Shown in pieces: positions 22,070 to 30,115 of a stretch of 60,004 bases of DNA. The stretch comes from an uncultured Alphaproteobacteria bacterium. GTDB lineage: Bacteria > Pseudomonadota > Alphaproteobacteria > Bin95. The position numbers and the translations under genes were made by a program. Below the pieces are notes generated by a model. That model was not told the origin of the DNA, ran no database searches, and saw nothing but the letters and a program-made list of their open reading frames with translations. Location: the NCBI GenBank assembly GCA_937891825.1, contig CALAHN010000033.1, positions 1 through 60,004 on the forward strand, read 5' to 3'. Positions within the stretch are counted from its first letter, which is position 1; each line of letters begins with the position of its first letter.

Positions 22070-22998
22070 AGGTCGCCGCGCTTTCCGGCGGCGTCGGCGG
22101 CGCCAAGCTGGCGCTTGGGCTCGACCGGGCGCTGCCGTCGGGCGGCTTGACCCTGATCGCCAATACCGGCGACGATTTCCGCTTCCACGGGCTTCCGGTC
22201 TCGCCGGATATCGACACGCTGATCTACACGCTCGCCGGCTTGAACGACGAAGCGCGGGGCTGGGGACTGGCTGGGGAAACCTGGGGGTTCATGGGAGCGC
22301 TGGGGACGCTCGGCGGCGAGGCGTGGTTTAATCTGGGAGACCGCGACCTGGCGATGCATGTGCTGCGGCGCCAGGCGCTCGACGCCGGCCGGAGCCTCTC
22401 CGCCCTGACCGAGTCGATCCGGACCCAATTGAACATTCGCGCCCGTATCCTGCCGATGTCCGACATGCCGACGCCGACCGTCGTCGACACGGTCGAGCAC
22501 GGACCCATCCCGTTCCAACGCTATTTCGTCGAGCGGCAGGCGGCGCCCACTGTGACGGGCTTTGTATTCGAGGGCATCGCCGAAGCGGCGCCCGCCCCCG
22601 GCGTGCTCGACGCGCTGGCGGCGGCGGACGTGATCGTCGTCTGCCCATCGAACCCGTTCATCTCGATCGAGCCGATCCTGGAGGTTCCGGGCATCCGGCA
22701 GGCCCTGCGCCAGGCCTCTGCGCCCGTCATCGCGATTTCGCCGATCGTCGCCGGCGAGGCGATCAAGGGACCGACGGCGAAGATGTTCCGGGAACTGGGC
22801 TTCACGCCCTCGCCGGCCGCCGTCGCGGAGCGCTACCGCGATTTCCTCGATATCATGATCGTCGACGAGCAGGACGCCGCCGCCGAGCCCGCCGTTCAGG
22901 CGCTTGGGGTGGAAACGCGGCTTGCCCAGACGGTCATGCGCACGCTGGACGACAAGATCCGGCTGGCGCGGACCGTGCTGGACCTTGCCGCCGTCTGA
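22066..22998 (+). CDS. cofD: phosphoenolpyruvyl/2-phospho-L-lactate transferase of F420 biosynthesis
   Basis: CofD joins the deazaflavin Fo to a phospho-C3 unit donated from a guanylylated precursor to form F420-0 or its dehydro or glycero version. The 310-residue protein starts with the diagnostic VAALSGGVGGAKLALGL. It has NTGDDFRFHGLPVSPDIDT, ETWGFM, FNLGDRDLAMH and PSNPFISIEPIL, all conserved in the CofD/UPF0052 group. NLGDRD and the overlap with cofE separate it from the YvcK branch. Sequence alone does not show which phospho-acid is used. The stop codon touches the stop of the convergent crotonase gene with no gap. Confidence 0.92.
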   Translation: MKVAALSGGVGGAKLALGLDRALPSGGLTLIANTGDDFRFHGLPVSPDIDTLIYTLAGLNDEARGWGLAGETWGFMGALGTLGGEAWFNLGDRDLAMHVLRRQALDAGRSLSALTESIRTQLNIRARILPMSDMPTPTVVDTVEHGPIPFQRYFVERQAAPTVTGFVFEGIAEAAPAPGVLDALAAADVIVVCPSNPFISIEPILEVPGIRQALRQASAPVIAISPIVAGEAIKGPTAKMFRELGFTPSPAAVAERYRDFLDIMIVDEQDAAAEPAVQALGVETRLAQTVMRTLDDKIRLARTVLDLAAV

Positions 22999-23793
22999 TC
23001 AGGCTTCGAGATCAGGCAGGTTGAAGCGGTCGTCCGGGTTGTTCCAGCCGGTCCAGTTGGGCTTCCGCTTTTCGGCGAAGGCGGCGCGCGATTCGATCAG
23101 GTCGCTCTTGGCGCCATGATCGTGCAGCCGGTCCGCCAGCTTCTGGTGGGCCGGGCCGATGGACGGCCGCATGCGGCGCATCATGTGCACCGTGTTGACG
23201 CGGGACGCGGGCGGCAGGGTCAGCAGGTGCTCCGCCATTTCGACGGCCACGGGCACGACCTGGTCGGCTGGCGCCAGCCGATTGACGAAACCCAGTTCGT
23301 GGAAGCGCTTGGCGGTGAAACGGAAGCCAAGCGCCATCTCCATCGCGACCGGATAGGGCAGATTGGCCAGATGGCCGTGATTATAGCCGCCCAGCAGCCA
23401 GCGCTTCGCCTCCGAAACCTCGAAGATGGCCGTGTCGGCGGCGACCCGAAGGTCCGTGCCCTCGACCAGCATGAAGCCGCCGCCCATGGCGAAGCCGTTG
23501 ATCGCGCCGATGACGGGCTTTTCCAGCGCGCCGGTGCGGAACGGATCCTCGATCGGCAGGTTGCGGCCGCCGGGCGTCTTGTCCTTGAGGGCTTCCTTCA
23601 TGTCCTCGCCTGCGCAGAAGCCCCGGCCGGTTCCGGTGAACACGGCGACCTCAAGGTCCCGGCTTTCGCGGAACTCGGTCCAGGCTTCGGCCAGCCCCAT
23701 CCGAAGCTCGAAATTGAGGGCGTTCAGCGCCTCCGGCCGGTTCATCCGGACGATGAAAATCTGTCCGCGCTTTTCCGTCTCCAAGACCGCCAT
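22999..23793 (-). CDS. enoyl-CoA hydratase/isomerase (crotonase) family protein
   Basis: This is a 264-residue crotonase-fold protein, probably acting on a CoA thioester. The CoA/oxyanion motifs are visible as RPEALNALNFEL near residue 19 and FCAGEDMKEAL near residue 59, with INGFAMGGGFML near 100. The first catalytic glutamate position is filled (FEVSEAKRW). The segment where the second hydratase glutamate normally sits reads GHLANLPYPVAMEMAL, so I cannot confirm it is conserved. An isomerase, hydrolase or other crotonase reaction is as likely as hydration. It is convergent with cofD and 75 bp downstream of the YtoQ-family gene. Confidence 0.8.
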   Translation of the reverse strand: MAVLETEKRGQIFIVRMNRPEALNALNFELRMGLAEAWTEFRESRDLEVAVFTGTGRGFCAGEDMKEALKDKTPGGRNLPIEDPFRTGALEKPVIGAINGFAMGGGFMLVEGTDLRVAADTAIFEVSEAKRWLLGGYNHGHLANLPYPVAMEMALGFRFTAKRFHELGFVNRLAPADQVVPVAVEMAEHLLTLPPASRVNTVHMMRRMRPSIGPAHQKLADRLHDHGAKSDLIESRAAFAEKRKPNWTGWNNPDDRFNLPDLEA

Positions 23794-23868
23794 CGGGCCG
23801 CTCCCTCACATCATAATCAGGGGCGAGAGACTAGCCGCCGGGGCGCAGGAGCGAAAGAGCTGCCTGGA

Positions 23869-24330
23869 TCAGGAGGCCTTCGGCAGCACGCCTTCGATGA
23901 CATAGGCCAGGATGTCGGCCGCCTGATCCGGGCGTTCGATCACCGCGAGCGCCGCCCCGTCGACTTCCTTCAGCGCGTGGGCATGGTCCGGCCCATGCAT
24001 GACGATCAGCGACTTGCCGAGCGCGGCCGCCATGCCGGCGTCGAAGGCGGCGTTCCACTGGCGATACTTGTCGCCGAAGCGGACGATCACGATGTCGGCC
24101 TTTTCCAGCAGCGTGCGGGTGCGGATCGCGTTCAGCTTGGCGCCCTTGTGGTCGTGCCAGAACTTGTTCTGCTCGCCGCCCATGATGACGACGCCGCAAT
24201 CGTCGGAAGCGTCATGGTCGGTCACGGGCCCGGAGAACGCCACATCGAGGCCGCGGGCCTTGACCGCGCTTTCGATTTCATCGCGCCAATCGCTATGGAT
24301 TTCGCCGGAAAGATATACCTGCCACGTCAT
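23869..24330 (-). CDS. YtoQ-family protein
   Basis: The 153 residues match the small YtoQ family of unknown function. The whole conserved pattern is present: VYLSGEIHSDWRDEI at the N-terminus, FSGPVTDHDASDDCG, GGEQNKFWHDHKGAKLNAIR and VIVRFGDKYRQWNAAFDAG. The glycine and aspartate layout resembles the nucleoside-2-deoxyribosyltransferase/TIR-like Rossmann group, so a nucleotide-related ligand is a reasonable inference, but nothing in the sequence proves it. It lies between trmFO and the crotonase gene. A strong 16 bp palindrome sits just upstream of its start. Confidence 0.8.
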   Translation of the reverse strand: MTWQVYLSGEIHSDWRDEIESAVKARGLDVAFSGPVTDHDASDDCGVVIMGGEQNKFWHDHKGAKLNAIRTRTLLEKADIVIVRFGDKYRQWNAAFDAGMAAALGKSLIVMHGPDHAHALKEVDGAALAVIERPDQAADILAYVIEGVLPKAS

Positions 24331-24353
24331 TGGGATGCTCCTTTTCTGGTCTG

Positions 24354-24387
24354 GAGCATGGCGCGCTCAGGTGAGCGCGCCATGCTC
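24354..24387. repeat. perfect 16 bp palindrome, copy A of a dispersed repeat
   Basis: GAGCATGGCGCGCTCA (24354-24369) is followed after GG by its exact reverse complement (24372-24387). It sits 24 bp upstream of ytoQ and 62 bp after the trmFO stop. The following bases 24388-24440 are unusually AT-rich and contain an imperfect CCACTT/AGTGG inverted repeat. A relative with the same outer arm, GAGCATGGCGCG, occurs at 35147-35184. It may act as a hairpin terminator for trmFO, but there is no T-tract. Confidence 0.85.
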
Positions 24388-24449
24388 TACCGAATTGAGA
24401 TCGTTCAAATTATCCACTCTTAGTCGATTCCGCCGAAAAGTGGTTTGAT

Positions 24450-25820
24450 CTAGGCGGCGGCGACGGCCGCGCCGTCGAGCCAACCCCGGATATCGGTCTT
24501 GGCGCGCTCGGTCATCAGGCGGCGCCGTTCGATGCGGCCGCGCCGGCCCTTGGGCGCTGGACCGGCGAGCGGCGGCAACAGGCCGAAATTCACGTTCATC
24601 GGCTGGTAGTCGCCGGGCGCGTCCGCCAGCGCGCCGGTCACGTGCTCGACCAGCGCGCCGAGCGCCGTCGTCGTCGGCGGCGGGGCCAGCGGGCGGCCCA
24701 GGGCCTCGGCGGCGGCGAAGCGGCCTGCCACCAGCCCAAGGCCGGCGCTCTCGACATATCCCTCGACGCCCGCGACCTGGCCGGCGAAGCGCAAGCTCGG
24801 GCGCGCCTTCAGGCGAAGATTGGCGTCCAGCAGCCGCGGGCCGTCGATGAAGGTATTCCGGTGGATGCCGCCAAGCCGGGCGAAGCGGGCGCCCTCAAGG
24901 CCGGGGATCGTCCGGAAGATTTCCGTCTGGGGTCCGTGTTTCAGCTTGGTCTGGAAGCCGACGATGTTAAACAGCGTGGCGGCCCGGTTGTCTTGACGGA
25001 GCTGCACGACGGCATATGGCTTCTGGGGATTGTGCGGATTGGTCAACCCGACCGGCTTCATCGGCCCGAAGCGCAGCGTCTCCGGTCCCCGTTCCGCCAT
25101 GACCTCGATCGGCAGGCAGCCCTCGAAATAGGGGGTGTCCTTCTCCCAGTCGCGGAATTCGGTCTTGTCGCCATCGACCAGGGCCTGCACGAAGGCCTGG
25201 TACTGAGCTTTGTCCATCGGGCAATTGATGTAGTCCTTGCCGTCGCCGCCGGGGCCGGGCTTGTCGTAGCGGGACTGCTTCCAGGCGACGGACATGTCTA
25301 TCGAGTCCGCGTGGACGATCGGCGCGATCGCATCGAAGAACGCCAGAGCGTCCGCGCCGGTCAGGCCGCGGATGGCTTCCGCGAGCGGCGTGCTGGTCAG
25401 GGGGCCGGTCGCGATGATGACCGAGGCCCAATCTTCCGGCGGCAGGCCTTTCAGTTCCTCCCGGCGGATTTCGATCAGCGGCTCGGCTTCGATCGCGGCC
25501 GTGACGCTGGCGGCGAAAACCTCCCGGTCGACCGCGAGCGCGTCGCCGGCCGGCACTTGCGCCGCGTCCGCCGCTCGCATCACCAGGGAGCCTGCCGCCC
25601 GCATTTCCCAATGCAGCAGGCCGACGGCGTTGGCTTCCGAATCGTCGGAGCGGAAGGAGTTCGAGCAGACCAGCTCCGCCAGACTGTCGGTCTGGTGGGC
25701 GGCGGTCCCGGAAACAGGGCGCATTTCGTGCAGGATTACCGGAAGCCCGGCCTTGGCGCATTGCCAAGCGGCTTCGGAGCCGGCCAGGCCGCCTCCTACA
25801 ATATGAATGGGGTGTGTCAT
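24450..25820 (-). CDS. trmFO: methylenetetrahydrofolate--tRNA-(uracil-5-)-methyltransferase
   Basis: TrmFO is the FAD- and folate-dependent enzyme that makes m5U54 in the T-loop of tRNA. The 456-residue product begins [20 protein letters not shown], quoted as [16 protein letters not shown], the FAD-binding loop. It continues with [20 protein letters not shown] and a C-terminal NVNFGLLPP segment typical of the family. ATG at 25820 was chosen because the FAD loop must be at the N-terminus; a further 24 in-frame upstream codons have no family resemblance. It follows the cNMP/FHA-like gene on the same strand by 79 bp. Confidence 0.95.
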   Translation of the reverse strand: MTHPIHIVGGGLAGSEAAWQCAKAGLPVILHEMRPVSGTAAHQTDSLAELVCSNSFRSDDSEANAVGLLHWEMRAAGSLVMRAADAAQVPAGDALAVDREVFAASVTAAIEAEPLIEIRREELKGLPPEDWASVIIATGPLTSTPLAEAIRGLTGADALAFFDAIAPIVHADSIDMSVAWKQSRYDKPGPGGDGKDYINCPMDKAQYQAFVQALVDGDKTEFRDWEKDTPYFEGCLPIEVMAERGPETLRFGPMKPVGLTNPHNPQKPYAVVQLRQDNRAATLFNIVGFQTKLKHGPQTEIFRTIPGLEGARFARLGGIHRNTFIDGPRLLDANLRLKARPSLRFAGQVAGVEGYVESAGLGLVAGRFAAAEALGRPLAPPPTTTALGALVEHVTGALADAPGDYQPMNVNFGLLPPLAGPAPKGRRGRIERRRLMTERAKTDIRGWLDGAAVAAA

Positions 25821-25899
25821 GCTGCCATCACCTAAGGCCTGATGGCGTTCGCTGCAAGCGATGTGTGGGTCCGGGCAGCGCAAGCGCCCCATGTCGGAT

Positions 25900-26676
25900 T
25901 CAGGCTGCCGAATGGGCTTTACTGTGGAGGCTCAGTATAAATCGCACTGATGAGTAAATGCCGCCCGCGACGATCTCATTGTCGCCTTCATTGAGCATCG
26001 CCACCGGACCTTGTTCAATGCGCTCGAACGACGAGATGCGGCGACCGTTGACGATGCAGCCAAGCTGGCTTTCCAGATCGCGCACCGACAGTGCGCCATC
26101 GGCGCCCAACTCTATTCGGAAGTGGCCGGGACCGAGTTGTGGCGATGGCCCGGGGACTGGAAGTTCCAATCTGTCACGTTGCAAAATGACCGTATCGCCC
26201 GCCGCCAGCCCGATCTCAAACGGCAGGTGGTCGATGGGTATGCCTGTTGAGCCGAGGAACGATTGCGTTTCCCGATTGGCGCCAAGCAGGCGGATTTCGG
26301 CGACGTTCTGGCGCTTGGCTTTGTCTCTGCCGACGGTGGCGCCCGTGGTATTGGCCCCGGACAGGCGGTCGCAAATCATGCGCAGCAGCTTCAATGGCAC
26401 GTCATCCGCTCCGCCAAAAGCCTTCAGGAAACTGGCGCCTTGGATTTTGAGGAGGGAAACCGGGGTCGATGCGACGAGGGTTACCGACCGTGGCGCTCCA
26501 CGGATCACGCCCATTTCCCCCAGAATTTCGCCTTTTCCAAGCGTCGCTAGCGGGATCAAGGCCGCTGCGGAGCCGCGTCGGACTTCGACAGCACCCGCTT
26601 CGATGAAATACACGTGGTCGCTCTCGTCACCTTCGCGATAGAGCGTTTCGCCAGGGTTCAGGTGGATGACTTCCAT
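25900..26676 (-). CDS. cyclic-nucleotide-binding domain fused to an FHA-like domain
   Basis: The 258-residue protein has two sensor modules and no output domain. Residues 5-115 are a cNMP-binding domain: [17 protein letters not shown], then the phosphate-binding cassette [18 protein letters not shown], with the Glu and Arg that hold cyclic phosphate. Residues about 165-250 resemble an FHA domain: [20 protein letters not shown], then CIVNGRRI. The canonical phosphothreonine contacts (SxxH serine and the Asn before the glycine) look replaced (GPGH, QLGC), so phosphopeptide binding is doubtful. The middle, about 115-160, is a linker. No DNA-binding domain is seen, so it is not a CRP-type regulator. 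Confidence 0.75.
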   Translation of the reverse strand: MEVIHLNPGETLYREGDESDHVYFIEAGAVEVRRGSAAALIPLATLGKGEILGEMGVIRGAPRSVTLVASTPVSLLKIQGASFLKAFGGADDVPLKLLRMICDRLSGANTTGATVGRDKAKRQNVAEIRLLGANRETQSFLGSTGIPIDHLPFEIGLAAGDTVILQRDRLELPVPGPSPQLGPGHFRIELGADGALSVRDLESQLGCIVNGRRISSFERIEQGPVAMLNEGDNEIVAGGIYSSVRFILSLHSKAHSAA

Positions 26677-26725
26677 CGGTCGCCGCGCTTCCCATGATTT
26701 AGCACACAGTTTACCGGCGGTCGCC

Positions 26726-26738
26726 TAACGCCGCGTTA
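26726..26738. promoter_or_regulatory. small perfect palindrome upstream of the cNMP/FHA-like gene
   Basis: TAACGCCGCGTTA has 6 bp arms around one central base and lies 50 bp upstream of the start of the minus-strand cNMP/FHA-like gene, just past the MFS stop. It is an operator-like site by form only; no regulator is known. Confidence 0.25.
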
Positions 26739-26753
26739 AACTAATGCCAAGGA

Positions 26754-28004
26754 TCAGGCGTGGCGCGGACGGTCGGTGGTCGCAATCCAGCACCAGAGAC
26801 CTGCAAGCAATTGCAGCAGCAAAACGCCCCCAAAAACCGTGGCATAGGCGATTGGCGGCCGGGCGCCGTCGGTCGCCGGCCACAGCTCCAGGGCCGCGCC
26901 GATCCCGAATTGCAGGCCCGCCGCCATGCCGAACAGCAGCAGATTCAACGCCGTGTTCGACCGGCCGGCGAGCGCCGCGCCGAAATAGTCCGCGAGATGG
27001 GCATAAGCGAGCACGCCGAGCTGGCCGAACAGCGCGAAGCTCAGCCAAAGCGGCCAGGTCCACTCCGTATAGCCAAGGACGATGAATATCTGGCAGGCGA
27101 TGAAGGCGCCGAGCGCGATATGCATCACCAGCAAGGGGCCCTTGCCGAAGCGCCGGGCGAAGTCGCATGCGGTGCCGGCGCCGAGGATTCCGACCAGGAA
27201 CGCCGCCGCCATGCCGGTCAGGACCGTGGCGACGCCGGACCGCGACAGGCCCGTGACATCGCTGAGATAGGGCGCCGCCCAGAGCGTCTGGATGGCGATA
27301 TGCGCGCCGCCCGTCGTCATGACAAAAGGGGCGATCCGCCAGAACTCCCATGAGGCGTAGACCCGGCCAAGGCCTTTAAGCGCTGCGCCCAGGCCCTCAG
27401 TCGCCGAGACCTCGCCGCGCTTCGGGGCCGCCGTCAGAATGAAGATCGCGACCGCCGCCGTCACACCGGCCAGGACGAAGAACAGGCCGCGCCAGCCCAG
27501 CAGCAATGCTGCCTGATGCGCCGGGTAGGAGGCGCAGAGCACGCCGACGCCGCCGAACGCCATCACCCAGGAATTCAGCAGCGGAATGCGCCCCGGCGGC
27601 GCGAAGGTCGCGACCGCCTTGAAGCTCGCCATCAGGCCGCCGGCGAACCCGAGGCCGATCAGCCCGCGCGCCACGATCAGGACGCCTTCGCTGGTCGCGA
27701 CGGCGAACAGCGCCGCGCCGAGCGCCGCCGTCAGCAGCAGGCCCGTCTGCACCCGACGCGGCCCGAACCGGTCCAGCAGCACCCCGAGGGGCGGCTGGAA
27801 GGCGGCGAACGCGATCAGATAGGCGGCGGTCAGCAGGCCGAGGCCTTCTGTCGTCAGCCCGACGTCGCGGATCAGATCGGGCGCGACGACGGCGTTCACC
27901 GCCCGGAACAGATAGGAAAGGAAATAGCCGCAGCCGAACGGCAGCAGGACTGTGGCCGCGATCCGGCCAAGCGTCAGGTCGGGCGCATTCATCGGCGCAT
28001 TCAT
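26754..28004 (-). CDS. major facilitator superfamily transporter
   Basis: The 416-residue protein has about twelve hydrophobic segments. The loop 2-3 signature is visible as GVLLDRFGPRRVQTG near residue 75. There is a shorter equivalent, CDFARRFGKGPLL, in the second half, near residue 280, as expected for an MFS carrier. The substrate cannot be read from sequence. It starts 11 bp after the stop of the TauD-type dioxygenase, so the two are almost certainly co-transcribed and the transporter may import the dioxygenase substrate. An alternative start at the fifth codon (second Met) is possible. Confidence 0.85.
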   Translation of the reverse strand: MNAPMNAPDLTLGRIAATVLLPFGCGYFLSYLFRAVNAVVAPDLIRDVGLTTEGLGLLTAAYLIAFAAFQPPLGVLLDRFGPRRVQTGLLLTAALGAALFAVATSEGVLIVARGLIGLGFAGGLMASFKAVATFAPPGRIPLLNSWVMAFGGVGVLCASYPAHQAALLLGWRGLFFVLAGVTAAVAIFILTAAPKRGEVSATEGLGAALKGLGRVYASWEFWRIAPFVMTTGGAHIAIQTLWAAPYLSDVTGLSRSGVATVLTGMAAAFLVGILGAGTACDFARRFGKGPLLVMHIALGAFIACQIFIVLGYTEWTWPLWLSFALFGQLGVLAYAHLADYFGAALAGRSNTALNLLLFGMAAGLQFGIGAALELWPATDGARPPIAYATVFGGVLLLQLLAGLWCWIATTDRPRHA

Positions 28005-28015
28005 GGCCGCGCGCT

Positions 28016-29050
28016 TCAGAGACGCTTGGTGACGCCGCCGCGCCCGCCCGTATTCAACCGGTCCGCATAGTCGGGCGCCAGCGGGCGGCCGTTCGGAATG
28101 TTCAGCCAGAGCCGCAGCAGCATGCGGCGCTTTTCCGGCGCATCGAAATCTTCATAGCCGCCGCGGCTGTGCAAGGTGGTGTGATTGTTGAGCAGTTGGA
28201 TGTCGCCCGGTTGAAACGCCATCGGCAGCAGCAATTCTTCCGACATCGCAAGCTCTTCGACGAGCGCGATCGCCTCACGCTGGGCGTCGGTCAATGTCTC
28301 GCCGAGACGCGCCGCGCCAAGCTCGATCTGCTGCTTGTTGAAGCGGCAGGAGAGCAAGCCTTCGTGCCAACTGTAGACCGGCACCCGATTGGCGGTGAGT
28401 TCGTCGGCGGTGCGGCCCTTGCCGACGAGATCGTAGCGGAAGCCGGCGAACAAGGGGGCCAGCAAGTCCGGCCGCTGCGACCGAATGCGGTTGTAAATGG
28501 CGATCGAGGAGGCGATCCAGCTTTCGCCGCCGCGCCGGGCCGGCCGCACGCAGAGCAAGCCCACCACATCGGACGAGTCGGAATGGGGGGCGAGGAACGC
28601 ATTGGTGCGATGGCCGCGCACGCCTTGCTCGTAATAGCCGCCGCCAGCGTACTTGCCGCCCTCCATATCCATGACCCGGCCCAGCAGGTCGCCCTGGCTG
28701 TTCTGGGAAATCACCTGGCCGAGATGGGCGCCGAGGCCCCAGTACAGCAGCGACAGCCGGTCGATATCGTAGGCGGCGACATCCAGGCCGCGCAGCAGCA
28801 CGAAGCCGCGGCCATATTCGATATCGTGCAACAGGCCGACGAGCTTCGGCCCAAGCGTCGGCAGCACGAAATCGTCGCGCCCGAACTCCAGCGGCCCCAG
28901 CCCGCGCGCCGCGAGGGCGTCGGTCGCGGTCGCCAGCTCCGCCAGATCGGAGGGCGTGAAGCGGAAAATCCAGCTCTGGTCGCGCTCCATTTCCGGGCGC
29001 GTCCATACGGCGGGGCCGTCGGCGACGGGGGGCAGGGGAGCTTCGGGCAT
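28016..29050 (-). CDS. TauD/TfdA-family Fe(II)/2-oxoglutarate dioxygenase
   Basis: The 344-residue protein has the 2-His-1-Asp iron site: His156 and Asp158 in LAPHSDSSD, and a distal His at about 294 in TTLHSRGGYED. The oxoglutarate-binding Arg is at about 313 in MLLRLWLN. Length and the late position of the distal histidine fit the larger TauD/gamma-butyrobetaine-like branch. The reaction is hydroxylation coupled to oxoglutarate decarboxylation; the substrate is unknown. It forms a two-gene unit with the MFS transporter downstream (11 bp gap). Upstream lies a 99 bp gap from the HAD gene. Confidence 0.87.
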   Translation of the reverse strand: MPEAPLPPVADGPAVWTRPEMERDQSWIFRFTPSDLAELATATDALAARGLGPLEFGRDDFVLPTLGPKLVGLLHDIEYGRGFVLLRGLDVAAYDIDRLSLLYWGLGAHLGQVISQNSQGDLLGRVMDMEGGKYAGGGYYEQGVRGHRTNAFLAPHSDSSDVVGLLCVRPARRGGESWIASSIAIYNRIRSQRPDLLAPLFAGFRYDLVGKGRTADELTANRVPVYSWHEGLLSCRFNKQQIELGAARLGETLTDAQREAIALVEELAMSEELLLPMAFQPGDIQLLNNHTTLHSRGGYEDFDAPEKRRMLLRLWLNIPNGRPLAPDYADRLNTGGRGGVTKRL

Positions 29051-29149
29051 GATGATCTGTGACTGCTTGGTTGGTTGAAAGCCTACGGGCGGCGTCGCCT
29101 TAGATCAAACCATGCCTGGGCGCATCTGCCGAGAGGCCGGCCGATCCCG

Positions 29150-30013
29150 TCACCACGCGAGCGCGGGCAGCACGTAGTCGGGGGCGGGAAAGCCTTCCTC
29201 CGCCGCCTTTGCCCGAACCGCTTCGGGGGCGGGATCGTTTGTGCCGAACCCGTCGGCATAGATCCCGCCGGCGAGGAACAGGGCGTCGGCCCCGGCGGCC
29301 TTCGCGCCCGCGACATCGGTGCGGATCGCGTCGCCGATGCCGAGCACCCGCGCCGGCTTGGGGCCGCCCAGGGCTTCGAAGCACATCCGGTAAACGCTCG
29401 GGTGGGGCTTGCCGTGATAGACGACTTCGCCGCCGAGTTCGCTGTAGCGTTCGGCGATCAAGCCAGCGCAGATCGTCAACTGATCGCCGACATGCACTAC
29501 CAGATCCGGGTTGGCGCAGACCATCGGCAGGCCGAGCCGCGCCGCTTCGACCAACCGCGCCTCGTAGTCGGCGAGGACATCGGCATTGTCGTCGGCGCCG
29601 GTATTGACGATGAAATCCGCCTGATCGAGGTCGCGGACCATGGTCAGCCCCGCATCCTGATACACCGAGGCGTCGCGGTCCGGCCCAAGGTGGTAGCACC
29701 GTCGGCCAAGCTTCCGATGCCAGTCGTCGCTGGGCGTCGCGAGCGCGCGCCAGGTCGCTTCGCCGGACGTGACGGCATGCCGGTAGCAGCCCCTGGGCAC
29801 GCCCATCTCGTCGAGCCGGGCGACGATGGGGCCGATCCGGCGCGGCCCGTTCGAGAGCAGGCAGACCTCGACGCCGGCCGCCGTCGCGCGCTCCAGGGCG
29901 TCGATCGCGGCCGGGAAGGGGGTCACGCCATTGTGGACGCAGCCCCAGAGGTCGACCAGGAGCGCGTCATAGCGGTCGATGACCGCGCTGAGGCCAGCGA
30001 TGCGCGCGGTCAT
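29150..30013 (-). CDS. HAD-superfamily class IIA hydrolase (TIGR01459-like)
   Basis: The 287-residue protein is a NagD-like C2-cap HAD phosphatase. Motif I reads DALLVDLWGCVHNG, with Trp where most HAD phosphatases have the second Asp, a feature I associate with the TIGR01459 subfamily. Motif II is VCLLSNGPRR. Motifs III/IV are in LGIGDAIRTDVAGAKAAGAD. A sugar or nucleotide monophosphate is the general expectation, but no substrate can be named. It lies 102 bp downstream of the aminotransferase on the same strand. Confidence 0.85.
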   Translation of the reverse strand: MTARIAGLSAVIDRYDALLVDLWGCVHNGVTPFPAAIDALERATAAGVEVCLLSNGPRRIGPIVARLDEMGVPRGCYRHAVTSGEATWRALATPSDDWHRKLGRRCYHLGPDRDASVYQDAGLTMVRDLDQADFIVNTGADDNADVLADYEARLVEAARLGLPMVCANPDLVVHVGDQLTICAGLIAERYSELGGEVVYHGKPHPSVYRMCFEALGGPKPARVLGIGDAIRTDVAGAKAAGADALFLAGGIYADGFGTNDPAPEAVRAKAAEEGFPAPDYVLPALAW

Positions 30014-30115
30014 TGCGCCGCGCCGCGATTTGGAAGCATTCGGACTGTCATGGCGGCCATGGTCTCCTGGCGGAAAGGGTCGATTGCATGCGGGCGAGAG
30101 GCAAGGAGATGCGGC

